From Owenia fusiformis (lineage: Eukaryota > Annelida > Polychaeta > Sabellida > Oweniidae), in contig CAIIXF020000008.1 in NCBI GenBank assembly GCA_903813345.2, positions 3,293,341-3,357,340 on the forward strand: a DNA stretch of 64,000 bases, read 5' to 3'. Below, one piece after another: positions 55,769-64,000 of this stretch (position 1 is its first letter; each line of letters starts with the position of its first letter). Both the position numbers and the translations under genes were made by a program. The notes under the pieces were generated by a model. That model was not told the DNA's origin. It did not search any database and worked only from the letters and a program-made list of their open reading frames with translations.

Positions 55769-56133
55769 TTTTTAAGTTAAACGATCATTTTGTAAAAATG
55801 TGAAGTTTGACTGTAATTCTACCTGTTACATTGATTCAATGAGGTCAAGTGAGAAAGCATTGCGCACGCAACAGACGTTTGAAATATCAGTCTTTAACCA
55901 CTAATGTGTCCAGATGAATACAAAATTATATTTATATTCTACTCCAGATGATGATAAATATGCATTTTGCAAGCAAACACACTGGAAAGGGTGGGCCATG
56001 AAATCACATGGGAAGGGCACTTGACCTCATTGAATCAATGTAACAGGTAGAATTACAGTCAAACTTCACATTTTTACAAAATGATCGTTTAACTTAAAAT
56101 TCTACCATGTTACATATTCAATGAGGTCACGTG
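55769..56133. repeat. Compound foldback, possibly the DIRS terminal region
   Basis: An almost perfect inverted repeat of about 83 bp (55769-55851 and 56018-56100; TTAAGTTAAACGATCATTTT) encloses about 165 bp. A third copy of its inner end (TTCAATGAGGTCACGTGAG, 56117-56135) follows at once, forming a second, smaller inverted pair. It lies 280 bp beyond the recombinase gene of the DIRS element. DIRS elements carry inverted termini plus an internal complementary region, so this may be its end; it could equally be an independent MITE. Confidence 0.55.
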
Positions 56134-56413
56134 AGATGTTTAAACCCAACAGATGGACACATTGTGTGATCAAAACACGGACTTGAATGAATATTTAGGT
56201 CCGTCATGAAAGATGCAAGGACGTGGATCTCGTCCTTTTTTGATGTAATCAAATTGATTAGTCAAATAAGTAATTACAAATAATCTTTGTTTATTACTTA
56301 AACAAGAAGTAACTAGTACAAAGTTAAATACATTTTATAACATATCAAATAAATCATAATAATACATCATACCAATCTTCTCTGGCTTTATTCTCTCAAA
56401 ATAACCAAATGAA

Positions 56414-57618
56414 CTACTTTGATTCAGTTGTTTTAAGAACACTTAATCCAAAAATGTCAGAATCTTTCTGCACAGGTTTATTGTAAAACTTTGCGAATGT
56501 ACTACTGGAAGACCAACCTGCTGCCTTAAGAATAACATCTAGCCCAACACCTGCATTTAGTGCTGCTGAAGTAGACCAGAGCGTGTGGAATGAGACTTAA
56601 AAATATCGACATTAATTCCAGCATTTTTGATAGTGAGCTTGATCCACCTACTGATGGTGTCAAGAGATACAGCTGCGTATGGTTTCTGAAAACTAATGAG
56701 TAGCTGAATTTGGTTACCTCTTAGAGTGTCCGTGCGATTAATATAGTCTTTCAAAGCCGCACATACACATAATTTCACATTGCTATATCTTGGTAAAGTG
56801 AGAATTGGTAATGGTTTTCCACATTTTGATGTTTTTAAACACTGTGAAATAATAAGTTTATAACCTGAGTGTTCTTCGATGCAATTCTCGACTGTCAATG
56901 TATGCAACGTTTGACGACGTTGACCTGTAATTAACGCCAGAAGTGTCACTACTTTAAGCGTAAGCTCCTTTAATGATAAACGTTCATTGGGATAAAATGT
57001 CTCGAGAAAGTTTAACACTACTGATACATCCCATGTTGATTCATATTTTGGTAACGGAGGTCTGTCGTTGAACACACCCTTCATAAACCTAGAAACCAAA
57101 GGGTGATTTCCAAAAGTAACAGAGTCTTGTGATATAATGAATGACAACGCTGACCTGGCCGTATTAATAGCACTGTAGCTTAAATCGTCCTTATAAAGAG
57201 ACGTGAGAAAATCGAGTCCTATGTTCACAGATGATTGAAATGGATCAATTTTCCGTCTATGACAGAAGTGTACCCACTTACGTAAGTAGACAGCATATTG
57301 CTTTTTGGATGCAGATCGCCAAGACAATAAGATGACTTCGGTAGTGTCTTTCGAAATTCCCTGGATTTCGATGGATCGCCGGATAAAAGACATGCAGTCA
57401 AAGTCATCTTTCTCCAAAGAGGATGGCGTTTCTGTTTGTCGTACGGTAGGTACAATAACGTTCTCCTTTTGGGTAATATCACTGGGATATCGATCAAGAG
57501 TCTCAGAAGTTTCGGCCACCATGGCTGTGTTGTCCACACTGGTGCTATAACGATAGCATTGGTTATGGCATCGTGTTCGATCTTCTTTAGAACTCTCGTG
57601 ATCAAACTGAAAGGACAA
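56414..57618 (-). pseudogene. DIRS tyrosine recombinase, frameshifted before the catalytic Tyr
   Basis: Starts near 57618 inside the RT/RNase H frame (394-base overlap). Catalytic Arg is in ITGQRRQTLH and the HxxR box in SHSTRS. Straight after this box, around 56570-56580, the frame shifts and stops at 56557. The alternative frame continues with SAALNAGVGLDVILKAAGW and FAKFYNKP, holding the nucleophilic Tyr (codon 56483-56485), to a stop at 56414. One lost base explains the break. The enzyme would integrate the circular DIRS cDNA without making a target duplication. Confidence 0.88.
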
Positions 57619-59240
57619 AACACATACAAAGGTTCATCATTCCACTTTATATTCAATGCATCGATATTTTCAGCATCTGGATCAGGTTTCCAGGACACAT
57701 AACGTGGGAGCTGATGATTCAATCTTGAAGCGAACATATCAATTACGGGAGATGGCCAATCAGACAGATTAATCAGTTGATTGAACACTACTTTGTCGAG
57801 CATCCACTCTGTTTCATCATGGAATACTCGAGATTCCTCATCAGCGTCAGTGTTCTTAGAACCTGGAATAAATGCTGCTGAAAGCCAGATATTTCTGAAA
57901 ATGCAGAATTTCCAAATATCTTTTGCTAGGTTATCACAAGCAATCGATGTGATACCTCCCATTTTGTTAACGTAAGCCAAAGCCGTAGTGTTATCCGTTT
58001 CAACACGTACGTGGATGTGTGATTTTTCTCTACAAAAACATTTCAATGCAAGATATATGGCCATCAATTCAAGATAATTGATATGATTGGAAGCTTCTTC
58101 AGCTGACCAACGTCCACCTGTTCTAACAGAATTGGTGACACATATTGCACCCCAACCTTTTGTGCTGCTATCTGTTCGTAACAACATACCTGGATCTGTA
58201 ACAGAAATTGGTTTAACGGATTTCGTTACATTATTAATCCACCATTGTAGGTCGGATTTTGCATCATTTGATAATTGCATGCATGCATCAAAGTTGCCTT
58301 CATTGATAGATAAAGACTTTGTTTTATTTCTTTCAAGATTTCTATAATGAAGCTGGCCATATTGAACACCTGGTAGAGATGATACTAATTTACCAATGAA
58401 TTGTGCTACATCCCTGATTGTGCAGTTGCTACGAGACAATAATGATTTACACATAGATTTCACAACTTGTGCTTTATCACAGGGAAGTTTTACAGTCATA
58501 TTGATACTGTTAAGTTCGAAACCAAGAAAAGTTATTACCTGTGTTGGTGTCAAGATAACCTTTTCTGGATGAACTATGAAGCCAAGTGTTCTGAGCAAAT
58601 TGATTGTGTCATAGGTGTTCTGCTTACACTGCTCAGAGGTTTCTGCAAAAAGACAGCAATCGTCAATATATGCTACCGATAGATGGCCTTCATTTCGCAA
58701 TTTAGCAAAAACAGGTTTCATAATTTTAGTATATAGTCTGGGAGCCGAAGATAACCCTTGAGCTAGACAAGTGTATTGATATAGTTGGCCCTTCCATTCA
58801 AATTGCAGAAATCTTTGAGAATCAGTAGCAATTGGCACACTATAGTAAGCGTCTTTAATGTCGACACAACTCATGTACATATTAGGTGACACGATGTTGA
58901 GGGCATGTTGAAGATTTTCCATCTTGAAATGATGATATTCTACACTCTGATTTATATCAGATAAGTTTAAAATCATTCTTTTTGACCCGTCTTTTTTGGG
59001 TAGCAGGAAAATAGGTGACACGTGACCTTTTTTAGAATCATCAATTGGTACAATGATACCCTTTTTTGCAAATTTGGCAATTTCTAGATCCATGCTTTCA
59101 TGATCTGACCTTGAGTAATTTGTGTTACATGGCCATTGCATTCGTTGAATATCATCATCACAAAATTCAATCGTGTAACCACTGATAGCATCTAATATAG
59201 ACTGATCTGATGTTATACGTTCCCATTCATGCAAGAACAT
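57225..59240 (-). CDS. DIRS reverse transcriptase and RNase H polyprotein
   Basis: 671 codons from the ATG at 59240. The frame stays open upstream (SSVNYFQGGRLK just before Met) into the end of gag, so it may be expressed by frameshifting from gag. RT motif A is CVDIKDAYYSVP (about 125-136) and motif C VAYIDDCCLF (YIDD about 191). RNase H follows (TDSSTKGWGAI, LELMAIY, ETDNTTALAYVN, about 350-470). The C-terminal part (DMFASRLNHQLPRYVSW, VIAPVWTTQPWWP) matches the region after RNase H in DIRS elements, described in some as methyltransferase-like. It looks intact. Confidence 0.92.
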   Translation of the reverse strand: MFLHEWERITSDQSILDAISGYTIEFCDDDIQRMQWPCNTNYSRSDHESMDLEIAKFAKKGIIVPIDDSKKGHVSPIFLLPKKDGSKRMILNLSDINQSVEYHHFKMENLQHALNIVSPNMYMSCVDIKDAYYSVPIATDSQRFLQFEWKGQLYQYTCLAQGLSSAPRLYTKIMKPVFAKLRNEGHLSVAYIDDCCLFAETSEQCKQNTYDTINLLRTLGFIVHPEKVILTPTQVITFLGFELNSINMTVKLPCDKAQVVKSMCKSLLSRSNCTIRDVAQFIGKLVSSLPGVQYGQLHYRNLERNKTKSLSINEGNFDACMQLSNDAKSDLQWWINNVTKSVKPISVTDPGMLLRTDSSTKGWGAICVTNSVRTGGRWSAEEASNHINYLELMAIYLALKCFCREKSHIHVRVETDNTTALAYVNKMGGITSIACDNLAKDIWKFCIFRNIWLSAAFIPGSKNTDADEESRVFHDETEWMLDKVVFNQLINLSDWPSPVIDMFASRLNHQLPRYVSWKPDPDAENIDALNIKWNDEPLYVFCPFSLITRVLKKIEHDAITNAIVIAPVWTTQPWWPKLLRLLIDIPVILPKRRTLLYLPYDKQKRHPLWRKMTLTACLLSGDPSKSREFRKTLPKSSYCLGDLHPKSNMLSTYVSGYTSVIDGKLIHFNHL

Positions 59241-59335
59241 TTTAAGTCGACCACCTTGAAAATAATTGACAGAGCTTTTAAGTGTTTGTCTTACCTTTTC
59301 AGGTGCAGTGTCTATTGTAATAGTGTCAACATGAC

Positions 59336-59700
59336 CTATTGATTGGTGGTTTTCTCGCTGGCATTGCTGGACTTGCTCTTGGCCCCTCTCCCTCTCTTGT
59401 TGGGATATCGGGTAGAGTTCCGCTGGTGGTTGTTTCTGCCGTAGCCCTGGCCTAAAAAATGGTTGTTGGAATTGTTTCCACGACCACGTCCACCGTAACC
59501 ACGTCCCCTTCCTCGATTACCCCGAGTGGAAGACGGAAAAACGCCTCGCAGTTGCGTTTTATTCATTTCTGCTATCTCTTTCACCTGTTTAGAGATGTCG
59601 TCTCCAAAGAGAAACTGGGTAATTGGCACAGATTTGGCGCACAAATGCTTGAAACTTTGATTAATTTCATTTTTGAAAAGTTCACGTCTACGCATGTTAA
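59336..59700 (-). pseudogene. DIRS gag-like ORF, 5' truncated
   Basis: The open frame extends to 59782, but only the part below about 59700 looks like gag: ELFKNEINQSFKHLC, QFLFGDDISKQVKEIAEM, then a Gly/Arg-rich tail (GRGRGYGGRGRG) ending EKTTNQ. The hydrophobic leader above 59700 (ELVLLVSLLASLTL) is antisense LINE sequence. So the N-terminus has been replaced. Confidence 0.7.
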
Positions 59701-59717
59701 GTTTCAAGTTTGCATAA

Positions 59718-60596
59718 TGCAATGTTAATGATGCTAATAAGGAGACTAATAACACCAACTCCAACTTAATTACCAATTCCACTTCTCGAAATACTGCGAG
59801 TCAAAACACGGTGATGACTAATACTTCCATTTCAACGCGCATGAGTGGAAACTTGACAAGCATTCCACCGCGGCACGAGATTATCGAAGTTGCTAAGAAA
59901 CAACTAATGGCTACGAAAAGCGCTAGTCCGCCATCTTTGGATTGCGACCCAAAAGTCGTCAACAGACCCCCATCTTCTGATTCCCCGTCGTACTCATCTG
60001 TCACCGCAAATAATAACGACAAGTGGATTACTGCTGGTCCTAAAGGACGTCATTCTCCTGTTCCCGAACGCCCTAATTCGTCTCCACGACGAACACTTAC
60101 AACCAATAAAGGACAAAACCGTATTAAACTGACTGGGGTCAAAGAGGTAAAATTCACGCTTGTTTATGTAAGCAATATTCGAAAAGATTTCAATGTTTCA
60201 GACGATGATATCCGTTCTGCGATCGTTGACCATGCCAAGGATAAGGGAATAAGAGTCATGAAGGCCGATATTGTACACAATCGTGTATGCGACGATAAAG
60301 TCGGATGCAAACTTAACATCCCCGAATCCCAAGCAGAGATAATTCTTGCAACCAATTTTTGGCCAGACCCGGAAATTGGATGCCGTGTATGGCAGCGCAG
60401 ATCTACCCAGCGCTCAAACTACAATAGTCAACGGGGTAGTAATTTCAAACATATACCTGTAATCACGGGTCATTATTCCCATTCACATGGGCGATCATAT
60501 GATACCTATGAGCTCGGCCGCGACTCAAACGGCTACTACAATAACAATAGATATGGTGAAACTATTGACGAGGATGAGCGACATCTTGCAGTTTAG
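59718..60596 (+). pseudogene. LINE ORF1, truncated at its N-terminus
   Basis: The frame is open from 59718 (first ATG 59814). It holds an Asn/Thr-rich linker (ANKETNNTNSN), a SYSSVTANNNDKWITAG segment matching SYADAIK...DWIM of the other ORF1, and the RRM-like domain (FTLVYVSNIRKDFNVSDDD to GCRVWQRR), then an Arg/Asn/Tyr-rich tail ending HLAV. The N-terminal domain and coiled coil present in the 36027-37637 protein are missing, so the product would not trimerise. TAG at 60594; ORF2 follows after 13 bases. Confidence 0.82.
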
Positions 60597-60609
60597 GGGT
60601 ATACAGTGT

Positions 60610-63600
60610 ATGGATTCCATGAAACCAATACATCTGTGTTTCCTGCTATTTTATTTTCTTGCCCATATAAACATTTTTACTTCCCATATGAATGCAATCA
60701 ACACTTCCCAAAATGTTCTATCAAATAATGATTTAAGACTCATACAATGGAACTGCAGAGGTTTAAACGTATCGTCACTATATATTAATTCTCTGCTATC
60801 ACAATGCGATATAATGGCTCTCTCCGAGCATAAACTTTACAATTGTAATAGATTTAAGTTGGACTCCGTCCATCCTGACTTTAATTGTTGTAGCTCCAGT
60901 AGCAAATCTTTAAATGATTTTAATTGCGGGAAAGTATGGGGCAATGGTGGTGTAGCTATATTTTGGCGCAAATCATTGGATAATTATATTATACCTGTTA
61001 AGAAAATGTGTACCGATAGAATTGTTTGCTTAAAAGTATCGGTCGTGGTAGACTCGCCCTTGTACATATTTTCAGTGTATTTGCCACAACAAAACTGTGT
61101 GATAGATAATTTTGAAGATGTCTTATTTTCACTTGAACAATTTGTTCAAGAAGCAAATATTGATGGCAATGTAGTTATTCTTGGTGATGTCAATAGCAAT
61201 CTAGGTCAATTAACTGGAAGTAGGGGACACGGAGATCCATCGAGCAATGGCTACAATCTGTTTGAATTTATGAAGCGGAACATCTTAACTGCAATTGACA
61301 TGACGGAGATAACTACTGGTCCAACCCACACTTTTGAAATGATGAGGAATGAAGTACTACATGTGAGCTACATTGATCACGTGATTATTTCTTCCCAACT
61401 TGCTAATAATATACTTACCTGTAAGGTGTTTGAAGATGAACCTGACAACACATCAGATCATCTACCGATTTTAACGATTTTAAATTTTGATGTTAAGATA
61501 AACAGACGGTCGAGTATACAAGCGCCAATAGGATATGCGTGGGATAAGCTCGGCAATGACGATATCTTGGAATCATACACTCGTTCAATTAACTTACAAT
61601 GTAATGATATTGTATCCGAGCTACATTCTATCATGTCAAAAAGGTCTCTGAATGGCAATGAGATTGAGTATTTTATAGATAAATTACTAGATATTTTGAC
61701 ACTCACCTCTAACGCCCATATACCAAAAAAGAGATTTTTAAAATATGAAAAGCCGTTCTGGAATTCAACTTTAACTGTTCTAGCAAAAGATAAAAAGACA
61801 AAATGGCGTGTATGGGTGTCTCAGGGTAGGTCACGTGATATATCCGATCCAGCGCGTAGTCAATATAAAGATTCAAAAAAGTTATTTTCCAAAACCTATC
61901 ACGCAGCCCAAATTGAGTACGAGAAACAGGAACTAGAAAAACTCTATACATCGGAACAAACTGACCAACGGTTCTATTGGTACCTCGTTAATAAACATCG
62001 AAGAACATCAAAGAGATCTGTAAGTCCTATTTTGTCAGACGATGGCATACTTATAACAGACGCCGACGAGATAAGAAATCAATGGAAATGTCATTTTGAG
62101 AAACTTGCCACCCCACTTAATAAGCCAAATTTTGATTCTGAGTTTAAAACCACCATTGAGAACAAAATCAGAACAATTATTAAATGTAACGAGGATGACA
62201 AAATTGATGGTATGGCAGTAAGCATTAGCAATGAAGATGTCACCAGTGCAGTTAAAGCACTTCATTGTAAGCGTGCTTGTGGCTATGACCAAATCAGTGC
62301 TGAACATTTAAAATATGCCGGAAGCAAAATGTATGAATCCATTGCTCTCTTATTTAATTCAATTATTCAATCAGAGCACATCCCAAATAATTTCTGTGTA
62401 GGCGTAATGATCCCTCTCACAAAAAGTGGCAAAGATCCTCTCATAAAAGATAATTCTAGAGGAATAACCCTCATGACAATGTTTCGTAAACTCTTTGACA
62501 ATATATTATTAACTTACTTGAAAGTTCCGATCTACAAAATGATACCAAAGTTACAAGGAGCATCGGTTGAAAAATGTTCATCTGTTCACACTTCCTTATT
62601 GGTGCAGGAGACTATTTCAGATAATGTCGAACAGGGTAAAATGGTAGTCATTACAATAACAGACATTCGCAAAGCCTTCGACTCTGTTTGGATAGATGGT
62701 CTATTTTTTAAGCTCCACAAAAGTGGCGTTGTTGGAAAACTTTGGAACATATTGTACAATTTATATAAACACTATAGGTGCGCAGTTCTAGTAGGTGGTG
62801 CGCGCTCAAATTCATTTCCTATTCTCCAAGGTGTACATCAAGGTGGCGTGCTGTCAATGCTCTTCTATCAATTATACATGTCTGACATTATTGAAACCAT
62901 GATTAAACTAAGTATTGGGTCCACCATAGGAGACACCAGCTGTGTCAGTCCATGCTACGCTGATGACATGTGTATCCTATCAAACTCATTTCAAAATATG
63001 CAAGTCCTATTGGACGCACTTACTAAACATAGCAATCAATGGAGATATGAAGTACATCCACAAAAGTGCACATATCTTGTTTTTAACAGTAAAATCGAAT
63101 TGGGAGCCACTCAAAAGCTAAACATTGGAGGTGTACCGATCGAAAAATCTAATTATGCTAAACACGTTGGTATACCACTGTCTGTAGATAATGACATCAG
63201 TAATTATGTAAATGATAAATGCAAAAAAGGAAAATCTCAGTTTAATGCCCTTCTGGGAATTGGAAGTAAATGCGGAGGCCTTGTTCCCACTTCAGCATGT
63301 CAGATATACAAAACTTATTCCATACCCTGTATGACATACGGTGCTCCGGTAATCAATTATCATCAAAAAGATATTGAACAATTAAACATAGTACAGAGAG
63401 GCATTGGACGGAGGATTCAATCCCTTTCCCAATCTGCTAGCAATCCAGTCTCAACATTTCCTCTTGGGTTACTTGATATAGACTTTTACATAGATTTCCT
63501 CCGAATGATGTTTTTCTTTAGTATTTTACAACTCCGTTGCTCAAATATTTACAAACACATATTCACGATACGGTTGATAAAATTGTCGTATATGAAAACA

Positions 63601-64000
63601 AATTTTGATGTGTTTTCTCCTATTCGTAACATGCTCATATGTGCTATAAAATACAACTTGGATAAATACATTCTCGATATGCTATACTGTAAAACTCGAA
63701 TCACCAAACAAAGGTGGAAGAAAATTGTTTTTACAGAACTTTCGACAGCACAAATACAGAGGACGTTTGTTAGATCAATTATGTATACTGGTCTTGAACT
63801 ATTTAGGTTGAATGATTTTAGGTCTTTGAGTCCAAATATATGGTGGTGTGTTGCCAGAAAGTTCCCTGTTGCCCTCGGTGGTTGCAAAATTATGGTTCAA
63901 CTTCTGACAAACGAACATACTCTAGGAACAAAATATCGAGGCGGAGAAAACAGGTCAAAATTATGTTATATGTGTAATACGTTTCAACAGGAAAATGTCA
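60610..64000 (+). CDS. LINE ORF2 (APE endonuclease, reverse transcriptase), partial at window edge
   Basis: ATG at 60610, 13 bases after ORF1; no stop for 1130 codons to the window edge. A hydrophobic N-terminus is followed by the endonuclease: LIQWNCRGL, ALSEHKLY, FSVYLPQ, LGDVNSNLG, SYIDHVI and TSDHLPI, so all key residues are present. RT: NSRGITLMTMF, ITDIRKAFDSVW (A), QGVHQGGVLS (B), YADDMCIL (C, about codon 783). Near the edge, KLCYMCNTFQQENV aligns with the first two Cys of the CCHC knuckle of the other LINE. No frameshift or stop was found line by line, so this copy could still make enzyme, though its ORF1 is truncated. Confidence 0.93.
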   Translation, partial: MDSMKPIHLCFLLFYFLAHINIFTSHMNAINTSQNVLSNNDLRLIQWNCRGLNVSSLYINSLLSQCDIMALSEHKLYNCNRFKLDSVHPDFNCCSSSSKSLNDFNCGKVWGNGGVAIFWRKSLDNYIIPVKKMCTDRIVCLKVSVVVDSPLYIFSVYLPQQNCVIDNFEDVLFSLEQFVQEANIDGNVVILGDVNSNLGQLTGSRGHGDPSSNGYNLFEFMKRNILTAIDMTEITTGPTHTFEMMRNEVLHVSYIDHVIISSQLANNILTCKVFEDEPDNTSDHLPILTILNFDVKINRRSSIQAPIGYAWDKLGNDDILESYTRSINLQCNDIVSELHSIMSKRSLNGNEIEYFIDKLLDILTLTSNAHIPKKRFLKYEKPFWNSTLTVLAKDKKTKWRVWVSQGRSRDISDPARSQYKDSKKLFSKTYHAAQIEYEKQELEKLYTSEQTDQRFYWYLVNKHRRTSKRSVSPILSDDGILITDADEIRNQWKCHFEKLATPLNKPNFDSEFKTTIENKIRTIIKCNEDDKIDGMAVSISNEDVTSAVKALHCKRACGYDQISAEHLKYAGSKMYESIALLFNSIIQSEHIPNNFCVGVMIPLTKSGKDPLIKDNSRGITLMTMFRKLFDNILLTYLKVPIYKMIPKLQGASVEKCSSVHTSLLVQETISDNVEQGKMVVITITDIRKAFDSVWIDGLFFKLHKSGVVGKLWNILYNLYKHYRCAVLVGGARSNSFPILQGVHQGGVLSMLFYQLYMSDIIETMIKLSIGSTIGDTSCVSPCYADDMCILSNSFQNMQVLLDALTKHSNQWRYEVHPQKCTYLVFNSKIELGATQKLNIGGVPIEKSNYAKHVGIPLSVDNDISNYVNDKCKKGKSQFNALLGIGSKCGGLVPTSACQIYKTYSIPCMTYGAPVINYHQKDIEQLNIVQRGIGRRIQSLSQSASNPVSTFPLGLLDIDFYIDFLRMMFFFSILQLRCSNIYKHIFTIRLIKLSYMKTNFDVFSPIRNMLICAIKYNLDKYILDMLYCKTRITKQRWKKIVFTELSTAQIQRTFVRSIMYTGLELFRLNDFRSLSPNIWWCVARKFPVALGGCKIMVQLLTNEHTLGTKYRGGENRSKLCYMCNTFQQENV

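Larger units (their letters stand above)
56134..59710 (-). mobile_element. DIRS-type retrotransposon (tyrosine recombinase), 5' end lost to a LINE
   Basis: On the - strand: gag-like ORF fragment (59336-about 59700), RT/RNase H ORF (57225-59240 and upstream), and an overlapping tyrosine recombinase ORF (to 56414). RT and RNase H with YR in a long overlapping frame, and no integrase or LTR, define DIRS elements. A frameshift breaks the recombinase. The gag N-terminus is missing because the + strand LINE begins there. Confidence 0.9.
59711..64000 (+). mobile_element. 5'-truncated LINE with intact ORF2, runs off the window
   Basis: Starts within ORF1 at about 59711-59718, where DIRS gag sequence ends, and continues past 64000. 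Related to, but a different family from, the LINE at 32363-37637. Shared ORF1 RRM block, APE-RT motifs and start of a C-terminal zinc knuckle. 5' truncation is typical of target-primed reverse transcription. Confidence 0.88.

Noticed and set aside
57305-58682. Several + strand ORFs of 60-88 codons
   Set aside because: They are antisense shadows of the DIRS polyprotein and recombinase.

Overview
This is a window of animal nuclear DNA. Genes are split by GT-AG introns, intergenic space is AT-rich, and transposable elements are abundant. No prokaryotic operons are visible. A retroelement with a tyrosine recombinase (DIRS type), APE-type LINEs, many foldback DNA transposons, and genes for an acylated globin and a UNC5CL-like death-domain receptor suggest an invertebrate bilaterian. 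A mollusc, annelid or brachiopod-like (lophotrochozoan) genome is my guess, not a demonstrated fact.

Four host genes, all on the + strand, can be rebuilt exon by exon with consistent splice phases. (1) An ADF/cofilin gene (1153-18437) has one set of upstream exons followed by two different terminal exons, 4a at 14407 and 4b at 18251. Both are in the same phase after the same donor, so they look like alternative last exons from a tandem exon duplication. (2) A globin-X-like gene (25764-30016) has four exons, the canonical B12.2 and G7.0 introns, distal and proximal histidines, and an N-terminal MGCS acylation signal. A tandem repeat carrying ACGTG/GCGTG cores lies just upstream. (3) A secreted M43 (pappalysin-like) zinc metalloprotease (41414-46807) has two exons, with a 38-bp minisatellite in its single intron. 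(4) A UNC5CL-like receptor (51130-55108) has five exons: signal peptide, very short ectodomain, one membrane span, ZU5, UPA and death domains.

Most of the rest is mobile DNA. The large cofilin intron (3161-14406) holds nested DNA transposons, several with readable TIRs and target-site duplications. A 27-bp satellite of about 45 monomers (18934-20144) follows cofilin exon 4b. TA-flanked mariner-type foldbacks lie at 14643, 23119, 24246 and 38863, the last beside a decayed mariner transposase. A nearly full-length LINE lies on the - strand (32363-37637); its ORF2 is broken by one frameshift. At the right end a - strand DIRS element (to about 59700) meets a 5'-truncated LINE on the + strand (from about 59715). 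That LINE's ORF2 stays open for 1130 codons, to the end of the window.

The four host genes share no evident pathway. The strongest candidates for new biology are the duplicated cofilin last exon, the repeat array upstream of the acylated globin, and the satellite behind the second cofilin exon.
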